Source of the DNA: Pontibacter roseus DSM 17521
Lineage (GTDB): Bacteria; Bacteroidota; Bacteroidia; Cytophagales; Hymenobacteraceae
NCBI RefSeq assembly: GCF_000373265.1
Contig: NZ_KB890761.1
Span: 1,042,599 to 1,106,598, forward strand
Length of the DNA stretch: 64,000 nucleotides
Reading direction: 5' to 3'
Below the pieces are notes generated by a model. The model saw nothing but the letters and a program-made list of their open reading frames with translations, had not been told where the DNA came from and did not search any database. Position numbers and translations under genes: made by a program. Positions 8,412-16,379 of this stretch are shown one piece after another; position 1 is the first letter of the stretch, and each line of letters begins with the position of its first letter.

Positions 8412-9227
8412 TTATAGCTTCATAGTTGAATTATTCTGTCCTTCCCCCTCAGGATACCCAATCAGGTATATTACCTGTTTCCCCAAGTCACTGCCTACTT
8501 TGCCGGTGCGCCAGGTATAGCCGGGCGCCTGCACCTGTGCCACCAGCTGCTGCAGCATGCGCGGGTTGTAAATCCGGAAAAGGGACACGGCGCCATCCCA
8601 TAGAATGCCTAGCGGAATGAGTGGAAGGATGTACGTGAAAAACAGCCGGCTGAGTTTGAGCGGACGGATAAAGGGCGTGACAAGAAGGATGAGGATGGGA
8701 AACGTGAGCAGAAAGACCAGCAACTCGAGCCAGGTTTTGCCGCTTCCCTCAAAGATGCCAATGATGGCCCCTTTGTCGGCCGCATCCTGCAGAATGGCCA
8801 CCGCCTGCCGCGGCCGGAAGTGATGGAAAGAGGAGAAAATGGTTCTGACACCCTGCACGGTGGCAGGCACAGCCGTGGCATCTACAGGTTCTGGTATAAA
8901 GTCGATGAGCCCGTTTGACTGCGCCTGCAGGTACTCGTATGACGGCACATTGGGGTAAAGGTCGGAGAGCGTGACATGCACCGGCTGGCCCATGCGCTGG
9001 CTCAGTGCCTCGCGTATACCTGCTATGCCACCGCCGGCGCCAGAGCAGAGGTCGGTGATGTGGGGCTGGCCGCTGCGCCGCAGCAGGTCCTCCAGCAAAG
9101 GAAGCGCAGGTTCATAGGCGCTCAGCCTTGAAATCATGAACCGCAGAAAGTCGAGCATGCCTTGCCGGATGACGTGCGGAAACCAGGATTGGTCTTCCAA
9201 CTCGAAAAGGTGCAGGCGTATGTTCAA
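8412..9227 (-). CDS. Class I SAM-dependent methyltransferase with C-terminal membrane segments
   Basis: The SAM-binding Rossmann core is plain: ITDLCSGAGGGIAG is motif I and VHVTLSDLYPN is the acidic post-I strand, near residues 57-90. FSSFHHFRP is the post-II region typical of small-molecule methyltransferases. Unusually, two hydrophobic helices follow (WLELLVFLLTFPILILLVTP and SRLFFTYILPLIPLGILW), then a soluble tail ending in a strand-like VIYLIGYPEG. The protein (271 residues) is therefore probably anchored in the inner membrane and works on a lipid or quinone-like substrate. It stands first in an apparent unit with a UbiA-type prenyltransferase and a small membrane protein. The exact substrate cannot be told. 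Confidence 0.8.
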   Translation of the reverse strand: MNIRLHLFELEDQSWFPHVIRQGMLDFLRFMISRLSAYEPALPLLEDLLRRSGQPHITDLCSGAGGGIAGIREALSQRMGQPVHVTLSDLYPNVPSYEYLQAQSNGLIDFIPEPVDATAVPATVQGVRTIFSSFHHFRPRQAVAILQDAADKGAIIGIFEGSGKTWLELLVFLLTFPILILLVTPFIRPLKLSRLFFTYILPLIPLGILWDGAVSLFRIYNPRMLQQLVAQVQAPGYTWRTGKVGSDLGKQVIYLIGYPEGEGQNNSTMKL

Positions 9228-9277
9228 GGGCGGCGTCAGGTTTTATACCGCATACTGCCCAGTCCTGATAAAAGTTG

Positions 9278-9730
9278 CTAAGGAAGCTTGGTGCCGCGCT
9301 GGCTCATCCAGGGGTGCAGTTCCATAATCAGTTTGCCTGCTTTCACGGCTGGGTCCGCCTCTGTCAGTGCCTTGGCTTCCGCCAACGAGGCCACATCAAA
9401 AATGAAGATGCCACGCAGGTCGCCGTTGTCAAGGAATGGACCGGCCATGACGAGTTTGCCGTCGGCTGCCATCTTGCGGATATGCGCCATGTGCCCGCGC
9501 TGGATGCTGTTCACCTCGGCTGTGTCGGTGGGTTGGTAAGGGCCCTTTTTCAGCAAAGCCATGTAGTAGGTCTTCATCTCCGGAGCTTCGGCATTTGACT
9601 CGGGAGCCTTCTGGGAAGCAGCGACAGGGACTTTCTTCGCGGCGGGTTTTGCTTTGGTTTGCGCCTCAGCGCTTAAGGTACAAAGGCCAAAAGCCAGGGC
9701 AAATCCTGTAGTAAGTAGCAGTTTTCTCAT
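9278..9730 (-). CDS. Secreted YciI-like domain protein
   Basis: MRKLLLTTGFALAFGLCTLSAEAQ is a Sec signal peptide with an AEA-Q cleavage site. A Lys/Ala/Pro linker follows, then from about residue 52 a YciI-type domain: KTYYMALLKKGP, HMAHIRKMAADGKLVMAGPF, LRGIFIFDVASLAEAKALTE and a C-terminal MELHPW. The His of the H-x-x-H-I/L stretch and the DxxG/GPF turn are typical of the YCII-related family, a dimeric ferredoxin-like fold of unclear function. Most family members are cytoplasmic; an exported copy is commoner in the Bacteroidota. The gene is on its own, with a -7 box almost touching the start. Confidence 0.82.
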   Translation of the reverse strand: MRKLLLTTGFALAFGLCTLSAEAQTKAKPAAKKVPVAASQKAPESNAEAPEMKTYYMALLKKGPYQPTDTAEVNSIQRGHMAHIRKMAADGKLVMAGPFLDNGDLRGIFIFDVASLAEAKALTEADPAVKAGKLIMELHPWMSQRGTKLP

Positions 9731-9735
9731 GTGAC

Positions 9736-9743
9736 CAAAGGTA
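9736..9743 (-). promoter_or_regulatory. Candidate -7 box for the YciI-like gene
   Basis: Minus-strand TACCTTTG matches TAnnTTTG and is fused to a CTATACC word (CTATACCTTTG). Being only 5 bases from the start codon, it would give a leaderless message. Confidence 0.3.
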
Positions 9744-9850
9744 TAGGTTTCATTGAGACTTCGGGTAGTACGACTTCTACTTTCAGAAAGAAATACCGAA
9801 GGCCGACTCCCCTGCAGATGAAACCGATAAGGTATACTGACGGACCAATG

Positions 9851-10354
9851 CTACTTGATGCCCGCAGCGCCGGCTCCTATGCTGAATCCGTCTCCGGTGT
9901 TGCTGAATAACTGCCAATACTCTTCCTGCGGCTTGCCCAAATCAGGGGCTAGCACCAGACGGTCGCCGTTCACGAAGGTCAGTTCCACGCTATAGGCACC
10001 CTTTACCTCCGCCGTTTCAATGGCCAGAGCCTGGCTGCTGATGACGAGTCCCTGCAGGCGCTGGTCGCGCAAGTTGGCGCCGGGCGCTTTCCAGTCGAAC
10101 TTGAGGGATGGCATGCCGGGTTCGCGCTTGCGCATGAATACCTCGCTGTGCTTGATGGCATCGCCGTTGGCCAACTGGAACTGCCAGGGGCAATTCACCG
10201 CCAGGGTATAGGCGCCCACATCCAGAATGAGTCCCTGTGAGGTGGTATAGCTGGTCCGGCCAAAGTGAAAATACTGGACCAGTTCGCTGCGGGTAGTCTT
10301 GGTCAGGGGGAGGCCCTTTATCTTGTCGAATGCTGCCTGTAATTGCTCTTGCAT
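9851..10354 (-). CDS. Hypothetical protein, predicted all-beta
   Basis: I do not recognise this protein of about 167 residues. The start MQEQLQAAFDKIKGLPL was chosen because the twelve residues before it overlap a likely promoter. There is no signal peptide. After one N-terminal amphipathic helix the sequence alternates short beta-type stretches (GLILDVGAYTLAVN, QGLVISSQALAIETAEVKG, YSVELTFVNGDRLVLAPD), suggesting a small beta-barrel or lipocalin-like sandwich; this is a guess. The ending SIGAGAAGIK is Gly/Ala-rich. The PBP1A gene diverges from it about 190 bases away. Confidence 0.7.
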   Translation of the reverse strand: MQEQLQAAFDKIKGLPLTKTTRSELVQYFHFGRTSYTTSQGLILDVGAYTLAVNCPWQFQLANGDAIKHSEVFMRKREPGMPSLKFDWKAPGANLRDQRLQGLVISSQALAIETAEVKGAYSVELTFVNGDRLVLAPDLGKPQEEYWQLFSNTGDGFSIGAGAAGIK

Positions 10355-10387
10355 GGTGCTAGGAGTGAAATGTAGCCTGTGCTCGCG

Positions 10388-10395
10388 CAAAGATA
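10388..10395 (-). promoter_or_regulatory. Candidate -7 box for the hypothetical beta protein gene
   Basis: Minus-strand TATCTTTG is an exact TAnnTTTG match about 34 bases before the chosen start, which supports that start. Confidence 0.45.
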
Positions 10396-10481
10396 GGCAG
10401 GGGTGACCACAGTTATAACATGCATGCTATACCTTTGGCTAAGTTTTGCACGTTTCTGGAAAAGTATTAGTACACAAAAGG

Positions 10482-10489
10482 TATATTTG
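10482..10489 (+). promoter_or_regulatory. Candidate -7 box for the PBP1A gene
   Basis: TATATTTG is an exact TAnnTTTG match and would leave a leader of about 45 bases. It overlaps a GGTATA word. Confidence 0.5.
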
Positions 10490-10542
10490 CAGTAGTTTAG
10501 AAAGAAGTGTACCGGAATTAAAGGGCCCTTTGCCCTGTTGAT

Positions 10543-12885
10543 ATGAGCATGCTGCAAGAGCAAGAACAAGTAAAAGAACCCAAGAAGAAAAAGAGGTCGG
10601 TATATCGGGGTATCATTGGTTTCAGTTGGAGGCTTTTCGTGCTGGGGCTGGCGGTGGTCATAGCATACCTGGTGAGTGTGGAGTACAACTTCTTCTACCT
10701 CTTCGGCTCCTCGCCGAGCCTCGACAGGCTGGAGAACCCGCGCAGCGACCAGGCCTCTGAGCTGTATACCGCCGATGGGCAACTCATAGGCAAGTACTTC
10801 CGAGAGAACCGCAGCCCCGTGAGCTACAAAGAGATGTCGCCTACGCTGATTCAGGCGCTCATCGCCACCGAAGACGTCCGCTTCTATGAGCACTCCGGCA
10901 TTGACCCGGCAGCTCTGTTCGGGGCGGTGTATGACAACCTGCGCGGCGAGAGCCGGGGCGGCAGCACGATTACACAGCAGCTGGCCAAAAACCTCTACAA
11001 GACCCGCACCGATGACTCTAAAGGCGTGCTCGGCCACATTCCGGGAGCCAACATCATCATCTCCAAAACCAAAGAGTGGCTCACGGCCATCAAGCTGGAG
11101 CAGCGCTATACCAAGGAAGAGATTCTAGCCATGTACCTCAACACCGTAGATTTTGGCAGTAACTCCTTCGGGATACAGGTGGCCTCCAAGACTTTTTTCA
11201 ACACCTCGCCAGACAGCCTGAAGCCCGAGCAAGCCGCTGTGCTGGTGGGCCTGCTGAAGGCCCCGACCTACTACAGCCCCCGCTTCAATCCCGAAAACTC
11301 TACCCGCCGCCGCAACACCGTGCTGGGGCAGATGGCGAAATACAATTACCTGACGCAAGCTTCCGCCGACTCAATGAGTAAACTGCCGCTTGTGCTGGAG
11401 TACAAGGTGGAGAACCACTACGACGGTCCCGCCACCTACTTCCGGGGTGCCGTGGCTGACTTTATGAAGGAATGGTGCAAAGAGAACGGCTATGACCTGT
11501 ACCGCGACGGTTTGAAGGTATACACCACCATCGATTCACGCATGCAGGCGCATGCCGAGGCCGCCATGGAGCAGCAGATGCGCACCCTGCAGCGCCGCTT
11601 CGACAACCACTGGAAAGGCAAGAACCCTTGGGTGGACGAGAAGAACAACGAGATTCCGGGTTTCATAGAAGCAACCATCAAGCGCACCGATTATTACAAG
11701 CGCCTCAAAAAGAAGCATGGTGACAATCAAGCCGCTATCAACAAAGAACTGAACACGCCGCGCGAGATGATGGTGTTCACCTGGGACAATCCGGAGCGCG
11801 AAAAGAAGATGACCATGTCGCCGCTGGACTCGCTGCGCTACTACAAGCGCTTTCTACATGGAGGCATGATGACGATGGACCCCTTTACCGGCCAAATCAA
11901 GGCATGGGTGGGCGGCATCAACTACAAGTATTTCAAATTCGACCACGTGAAACAGGCGCGTCGCCAGCCGGGCTCCACCTTCAAGCCGTTTGTGTACGTG
12001 GCCGCTATCGACAATGGCTACTCGCCCTGCGATAAGCTAGTGGACCAGCGCATCACCATCAACTACGTGGAGAAGGGGGAGAAGAAGAGCTGGTCCCCGA
12101 ACAACGCAGACTGGACCTATACCGGGGCACCGATGACGCTGCGCCGCGGCATGGGCAAATCCGTGAACTCGGTGACGGCGCAGCTGACGGAGCTGGTAGG
12201 CTGGGAAACGGTAGTAGACTATGCGCATCGCCTCGGTATCACCAGTCCGCTGGACAAGGTGCCTTCTATCGGCTTAGGGCCGAGCGATGTGTCGGTGTAT
12301 GAGATGGTGGGCGCCTACAGCACCTTCCCGAACCACGGGTTTCATACCACGCCCATGTTCATCACCCGCATTGAGGACCGCAACGGAAACCTGATTGAGC
12401 AGTTTGTGCCAGAGCAGAAGAAGGTGCTCAAAGAAGAAACCGCTTTCCTGATGATGCACATGCTCAAAGGAGGTATAGAGGAGCCGGGTGGAACCTCGCA
12501 GGCGCTCTGGGAATACGACCTCTGGAAAGGAAACGAGATAGGCGGCAAGACAGGCACCACCTCCAACCACTCCGATGGCTGGTTCATGGGCGTGACCAAG
12601 GATTTGGTGACAGGGGTATGGGTAGGCGGTGAGGACCGCAGCATCCACTTCCGTACCTCTAACCTGGGCGAAGGCTCCAAAACGGCGCTGCCGGTGTACG
12701 GACTCTACATGGAGCGGCTGTACCAGGACAAGGAACTCGGTTTCACGATGGGTCGTTTCCCCAAGCCGACTGTCGACATCAGCAAGAAGTACAACTGCAC
12801 CACCGTGTTGCCGAAAGTAGAAGAACCCGACTCCCTGTCCTTCGATTTGAATTTCGAAATCCCTGAGTTGATAGACACCTTCTAG
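10543..12885 (+). CDS. Bifunctional penicillin-binding protein 1A (transglycosylase/transpeptidase)
   Basis: The product polymerises and cross-links peptidoglycan in the periplasm. A Lys-rich cytoplasmic tail (KEPKKKKRSVYRG) precedes one membrane anchor at about residues 25-47. The GT51 domain shows ATEDVRFYEHSGID with the catalytic Glu near residue 110, GGSTITQQLAKNL and KEEILAMYLN. The transpeptidase domain has the active-site PGSTFKPF (Ser of S-x-x-K near 476), SVN near 539 and KTGTTSNHSDGW near 668. All three penicillin-binding motifs are intact, and 780 residues is normal for class A PBPs. It is a single-gene unit with its own -7 box and terminator. Confidence 0.95.
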   Translation: MSMLQEQEQVKEPKKKKRSVYRGIIGFSWRLFVLGLAVVIAYLVSVEYNFFYLFGSSPSLDRLENPRSDQASELYTADGQLIGKYFRENRSPVSYKEMSPTLIQALIATEDVRFYEHSGIDPAALFGAVYDNLRGESRGGSTITQQLAKNLYKTRTDDSKGVLGHIPGANIIISKTKEWLTAIKLEQRYTKEEILAMYLNTVDFGSNSFGIQVASKTFFNTSPDSLKPEQAAVLVGLLKAPTYYSPRFNPENSTRRRNTVLGQMAKYNYLTQASADSMSKLPLVLEYKVENHYDGPATYFRGAVADFMKEWCKENGYDLYRDGLKVYTTIDSRMQAHAEAAMEQQMRTLQRRFDNHWKGKNPWVDEKNNEIPGFIEATIKRTDYYKRLKKKHGDNQAAINKELNTPREMMVFTWDNPEREKKMTMSPLDSLRYYKRFLHGGMMTMDPFTGQIKAWVGGINYKYFKFDHVKQARRQPGSTFKPFVYVAAIDNGYSPCDKLVDQRITINYVEKGEKKSWSPNNADWTYTGAPMTLRRGMGKSVNSVTAQLTELVGWETVVDYAHRLGITSPLDKVPSIGLGPSDVSVYEMVGAYSTFPNHGFHTTPMFITRIEDRNGNLIEQFVPEQKKVLKEETAFLMMHMLKGGIEEPGGTSQALWEYDLWKGNEIGGKTGTTSNHSDGWFMGVTKDLVTGVWVGGEDRSIHFRTSNLGEGSKTALPVYGLYMERLYQDKELGFTMGRFPKPTVDISKKYNCTTVLPKVEEPDSLSFDLNFEIPELIDTF

Positions 12886-12909
12886 GCTATACCTGGACCA
12901 CAGAAAGCA

Positions 12910-12946
12910 ACAGCGCCGACTATATTTTAGTCGGCGCTGTTTTTTA
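12910..12946 (+). terminator. Rho-independent terminator behind the PBP1A gene
   Basis: ACAGCGCCGACTA pairs with TAGTCGGCGCTGT and is followed by a T run. Confidence 0.9.
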
Positions 12947-12964
12947 TTCTAAACTATGAATCTG

Positions 12965-12995
12965 CTATACCTGTAATCTTGGCAAACAGGTATAG
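12965..12995. repeat. Head-to-head pair of the GGTATAG word
   Basis: CTATACCTGT and ACAGGTATAG form a 10-bp perfect inverted repeat with an 11-base spacer, between a terminator and the end of the convergent epimerase gene. Confidence 0.65.
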
Positions 12996-13002
12996 GGGGA
13001 GC

Positions 13003-13923
13003 TCAACTTTTGTCTTTGCCTTTGTAGAACGATTCCAGTGCCTCCTCGAGGTAGTTATACTCAAACGTAAAACCGGTCTGCAGCACTTTGTTCGCGCTTA
13101 CCCGCTGGCCCGTCAACACGACATCACTCATCTCGCCCATCATCAGGTTGATGGCGAAGGACGGCACTTTAGGGAGCATCAGCGGGCGGTGCATGGCTCC
13201 GGCCAACTGCTTGGTGAACTCGGCGTTTGTGACAGGGTGCGGGGCCACGGCATTGTATACGCCTTCGAACTGGGTATCCTCAATAGCCCGGATGTACAGG
13301 CGGCACAGGTCGTCCATGTGAATCCAGGACATATACTGCTTGCCGCTGCCCAAAGGGGCGCCAGCCATCAGCTTGACTGGTCGGGCCAGCTGGGGCAGGG
13401 CTCCTCCCTGGTCGCTCAGAGCTATACCTGTCCTGAAGATGACGGTGCGTATACCCAGGTCCTTCACCGGCCATACCGCCCCTTCCCAGGCCTTGCATAC
13501 CTCTGCTAAGAAATCGTCGCCGTAGGTGCTTTCCTCGGACATGAGCTGGTCGCCGGCGTCCCCATAGATGCCGACGCCAGAAGCCGAGATAAAACCCTTA
13601 ACATGATGCTCTGTTCGCTGCAGGCTGCTGATTAGCAACTTTGTGCTCTCCACCCGGCTTCGTACAATCTCCTTTTTCCGCTCATTCGTCCACTTCTGGT
13701 CGGCCAATCCGGCTCCAGCCAGGTGTATGATATAATCGGCGTAGGTGACGGCGCTGTCATCGAGGTAGGATTCCCCTATATCCCAGCGAAAGGACTTGTA
13801 ATGCGAGGATTTGCCGGGTTTTCTGCTTAGGTGGGCTACCTCATATCCCTGGTCTATCAGCATTTCCGAAAGGCGTGTACCAATAAGACCTGAGCCGCCT
13901 GTGATAAGAATTTTACCTGGCAT
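13003..13923 (-). CDS. TIGR01777-family NAD(P)-dependent epimerase/oxidoreductase
   Basis: This 306-residue protein belongs to the extended short-chain dehydrogenase group TIGR01777 (YfcH/SDR39U1). The N-terminus KILITGGSGLIGTRLSEML holds the dinucleotide-binding G-x-x-G-x-x-G. Typical family blocks follow: YIIHLAGAGLADQKWTNERK, STKLLISSL, FISASGVGIYGDAGD, EWEGA-like CKAWEGAVWPV, and IHMDDLCRLYIRAIE. The C-terminal block VLTGQRVSANKVLQTGFTFEY is also conserved in the family. The substrate is unknown; a role in nucleotide-sugar or cofactor metabolism is only a family-level guess. It is a single gene, convergent with the PBP1A gene. Confidence 0.88.
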   Translation of the reverse strand: MPGKILITGGSGLIGTRLSEMLIDQGYEVAHLSRKPGKSSHYKSFRWDIGESYLDDSAVTYADYIIHLAGAGLADQKWTNERKKEIVRSRVESTKLLISSLQRTEHHVKGFISASGVGIYGDAGDQLMSEESTYGDDFLAEVCKAWEGAVWPVKDLGIRTVIFRTGIALSDQGGALPQLARPVKLMAGAPLGSGKQYMSWIHMDDLCRLYIRAIEDTQFEGVYNAVAPHPVTNAEFTKQLAGAMHRPLMLPKVPSFAINLMMGEMSDVVLTGQRVSANKVLQTGFTFEYNYLEEALESFYKGKDKS

Positions 13924-14049
13924 AGTGGTTCTGTAGCATAAATGGAATTATATAGGAATATACCTATACGCGTTTAGGGTAAGGTTTCGTTGTAAATGGG
14001 GATGAAAAACCTTTAAGTATGCTCTCAGGCGCAGGAAATGGCGGTGTGG

Positions 14050-14715
14050 TTATTTTTTGCGGATATGGCTCAGGAACTCGCTTCGGTACGGCTCCTGCTC
14101 AAATAGGCCAGAGTACTCGGCCGTGATGGTGCTGCTGCTCACATCGTTCACGCCACGGCTCATCACGCACAGGTGGTCGGCCTCAATCAACACAGCCACA
14201 TTCTCCGTCTTCAGGGCCTCTTTGAGCTCGTTGGAAATCTGCATGGTCATGCGCTCCTGCACTTGTGGGCGGCGGGCGTAGTATTGCACAATGCGGTTGA
14301 GCTTGGACAGACCGATTACGTGCTCGTTCGGCATGTAGGCCACATGCGCCTTGCCAATGATTGGCACAAAGTGGTGCTCGCAGGAAGAGTACACGGTGAT
14401 GTCGCGCTCCACCAGCATCTGGTTGTACTTGTACTTGTTCTCGAAACGTCGAATGACCGGCTTGTTCTCGGGGTGCAGGCCACTGAAAATCTCCTGCACA
14501 TACATTTTGGCCACGCGCAGTGGCGTTCCCTTCAGGCTGTCGTCTGTCAGGTCGAGCCCCATGGTGTGCATGATTTCCCGGAAGTGCCGCTCGATGATGA
14601 CAATCTTCTCAGCGTCGGATAAATCGAAGGCGTCAGCGCGAAGCGGCGTCTCCAGCGAGCTCATCATGTGGTCGTCCATTTCTTCCGCCTCGTGGCCCGG
14701 CTCCTGGTTATCCAT
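14050..14715 (-). CDS. folE: GTP cyclohydrolase I
   Basis: The enzyme turns GTP into dihydroneopterin triphosphate, the first step of folate and pterin synthesis. Signatures: RVAKMYVQEIFSGLHPEN, VYSSCEHHFVPIIGKAHVAY with the zinc Cys and the catalytic His pair, IGLSKLNRIVQYYARRPQVQER, and LCVMSRGVNDVSSSTITAEY with the second zinc Cys. The Met-Asp-Asn-Gln start was preferred; it overlaps the end of the upstream gene by 8 bases. A start ten codons earlier would give a 38-base overlap. The acidic N-terminal 40 residues are variable in the family. It is translationally coupled to the pterin synthase gene, fitting consecutive steps. Confidence 0.95.
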   Translation of the reverse strand: MDNQEPGHEAEEMDDHMMSSLETPLRADAFDLSDAEKIVIIERHFREIMHTMGLDLTDDSLKGTPLRVAKMYVQEIFSGLHPENKPVIRRFENKYKYNQMLVERDITVYSSCEHHFVPIIGKAHVAYMPNEHVIGLSKLNRIVQYYARRPQVQERMTMQISNELKEALKTENVAVLIEADHLCVMSRGVNDVSSSTITAEYSGLFEQEPYRSEFLSHIRKK

Positions 14716-15115
14716 TATATTCAACAAAGTTCCTTTCTGTTTCATAAAGTGTTACGGCTAAATCGTAGTCCCTGCTGATTCTTTCGCGCAGCTTTTCCCA
14801 AATCACGATGGCGATGTTCTCGGCGGTGGGGTTCAGGTGCTTAAACTCCTTGGTGTCCAGGTTGAGGTTCCGGTGGTCGAACCGTTGTATCACCTCCTCC
14901 TGCACCAGCGTGCTGAGCTTTTTCATGTCATACACATACCCGGTGTCTTCTTCCACGTCGCCGGTCAGTTTCACGATGAGCTCGTAGTTGTGCCCATGGT
15001 AGTTGGGGTTGTTGCACAGCCCGAAAACAGCCGCGTTCTCTTCGTCGCTCCAGGCAGGGTTGTGTAGCCTGTGGGCCGCATTGAAGTGCTCTTTTCTGCA
15101 GATAGTTACTTTCAT
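14708..15115 (-). CDS. 6-pyruvoyl-tetrahydropterin synthase / 6-carboxytetrahydropterin synthase family
   Basis: The product acts on the dihydroneopterin triphosphate made by FolE. FNAAHRL and NYHGHNYEL supply the three zinc-binding His residues, the Cys in FGLCNNPNYHGH is at the place of the catalytic Cys, DHRNLN holds the catalytic His/Asp pair, and PTAENIA plus LYETERNFVEY complete the family pattern. At 135 residues it is close to eukaryotic-type PTPS. Sequence alone does not settle whether it makes 6-pyruvoyltetrahydropterin, 6-carboxytetrahydropterin (QueD, queuosine route) or a folate-pathway product; no other queuosine gene is in the window. It is first in a two-gene operon with folE. 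Confidence 0.88.
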   Translation of the reverse strand: MKVTICRKEHFNAAHRLHNPAWSDEENAAVFGLCNNPNYHGHNYELIVKLTGDVEEDTGYVYDMKKLSTLVQEEVIQRFDHRNLNLDTKEFKHLNPTAENIAIVIWEKLRERISRDYDLAVTLYETERNFVEYNG

Positions 15116-15193
15116 CGTGTATGCAACAGGCAAGCGTGTCTATTGTTCGGGTACGCTCAGCGTGAGTTATGGACAGGTATAGCCATAAGATTG

Positions 15194-15225
15194 CAAATTT
15201 ACAAGTAGTGGCACCCAAAGCCAAA
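15194..15225 (-). promoter_or_regulatory. Candidate promoter for the pterin operon
   Basis: On the minus strand TAAATTTG is an exact -7 box (15194-15201) with a TTTG -33 element 20 bases upstream (15222-15225), one of the best full matches to the Bacteroidota promoter in the window. The leader would be about 70 bases. Confidence 0.6.
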
Positions 15226-15330
15226 CCATTTAGGCGCTAAATTATTCTGGCCCATTTATCTGATGTTTTGCAGAGATTAGCTATTTTCGGAACATCCAAT
15301 AAGTAATATATAGTATTGTTCAATTCAGGT

Positions 15331-16035
15331 ATGAGAGCGAAAGGTTTTTTAGTGGGAGTCCTGCTGCTGTTGGCAGGTGCGGCAAGCGCACAGACTGTGC
15401 GGGTGGAGGAGAAGGAGCAGTCGGTGAGCGGCGTGACGCGGCGGGGGCAGCAACTGACGGTGGAGCTGGACCCAAAGTTTGTGGAGAAGCATTGGAAGGA
15501 ACACTTAAACCAGAAAGCCGGAAAGGTAAAGCAATCCAAAGGTGTCTTCACGGTCGAAGGCGCTGTGATTGATACCATCTCCAAGTCGCCCATGCGCGTG
15601 ACATCTATGGTGGGCAGCCATGCTACAGGAAGCTACGTGTGGTGGTCGTTGGACATGGGTGTAGCCTATGTGGATAAAGACGCCACACCTTCGGAGTATG
15701 CCACAGCCGAAGGTTTCATGAAGTCCTTCGCCAAAAAAGTATACCGCCAGGACGTGCTGCGGCAGATAAACCAGGCGGAGGAGGTACTACGCTCCACTAA
15801 GCAGGAGCAGGACCGTGTGGTAAAACAGGCAAATGAGCTTCAGCAGAACATAGAGAAGAACCGGAAGCGCAAACTGGAGCTGGAGGCGGAACTGGTACGC
15901 AACGCAGAGGAACTGAAGCAACTGGAGCAGAATGTGGAGCTCAACGTGAAGCAGCAGAGCGCAAGCCGTGAGCAAGTGCAGGCCATGGAGCGGGCTGTAG
16001 AGGAGGTTAGAGCGAAGCTGAAGGATATCAAGTAG
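15331..16035 (+). CDS. Secreted coiled-coil protein of unknown function
   Basis: MRAKGFLVGVLLLLAGAASAQ is a Sec signal peptide ending in ASA-Q. Residues about 25-140 form a compact soluble domain with beta-type stretches (RRGQQLTVELDPKFVEKHW, TVEGAVIDTISKSPM, GSYVWWSLDMGVAYVDKD) that I cannot assign. Residues about 145-235 form one long coiled coil rich in Glu, Gln, Lys and Arg (heptad pattern, with EELKQLEQNVELNVKQQ). The layout of a small periplasmic domain with a long helical tail recalls helper proteins that sit at the envelope, but no function can be claimed. It diverges from the pterin operon and has no downstream partner. Confidence 0.75.
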   Translation: MRAKGFLVGVLLLLAGAASAQTVRVEEKEQSVSGVTRRGQQLTVELDPKFVEKHWKEHLNQKAGKVKQSKGVFTVEGAVIDTISKSPMRVTSMVGSHATGSYVWWSLDMGVAYVDKDATPSEYATAEGFMKSFAKKVYRQDVLRQINQAEEVLRSTKQEQDRVVKQANELQQNIEKNRKRKLELEAELVRNAEELKQLEQNVELNVKQQSASREQVQAMERAVEEVRAKLKDIK

Positions 16036-16111
16036 AGGGTGAGCTAGCTGTTGCTATACCTATACCTTGTAGCGGCGGCTTTAGCTGTTCGCCTGCTGAG
16101 TTTTTTATCGC

Positions 16112-16308
16112 TTCGCCTGTGCGGCGGGCACTTACTTTTCTCCTTGATGAGAAAAGTAAGCAAAAGAATCAAGGCGCTCCAAACTCGCTGACCGCTCAAA
16201 CAGTGGAGCGCCAAAAGGTGCTCCTGGCTAAGGCCGTTGCCCTGTGGCTGCTGTGGAAACTCTCCCCTTGAGGGGAGTCAGATGGGTGTTAAGGCTATAC
16301 CTGCCAGC
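16112..16308 (+). repeat. Composite intergenic repeat, copy 1
   Basis: This spacer segment matches, in inverse orientation, a segment about 20 kb away (36205-36420). Shared blocks are GCCTGTGCGGCGGGCAC, CTCCAAACTCGCTGACCGCTC, ACAGTGGAGCGCCAA and a block around CTGTGGAAACTCTCCCC. This copy folds into three hairpins: CTTACTTTTCT/AGAAAAGTAAG (16131-16160), GGCGCTCCA/TGGAGCGCC (16173-16212) and CTCCCCTTGAGGGGAG (16262-16277). No coding frame fits it. Confidence 0.75.
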
Positions 16309-16379
16309 TATACTATTACCTATACCTGTCCTTCGCCTGCTATACCTGCTAGCACTCTAATCATTCCTATACCTATTCT
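16309..16379. repeat. Cluster of CTATACC words between two repeat elements
   Basis: Three CTATACC copies in the same orientation occur within about 60 bases, with more just upstream at 16054, 16060 and 16294. Apart from this cluster and the neighbouring repeats, the 600-base spacer 16036-16633 contains nothing I can name. Confidence 0.6.

Noticed and set aside
15666..15676. Second DnaA-box-like TGTGGATAA
   Set aside because: It lies inside a coding sequence (Tyr-Val-Asp-Lys codons) far from any origin feature; a chance match.
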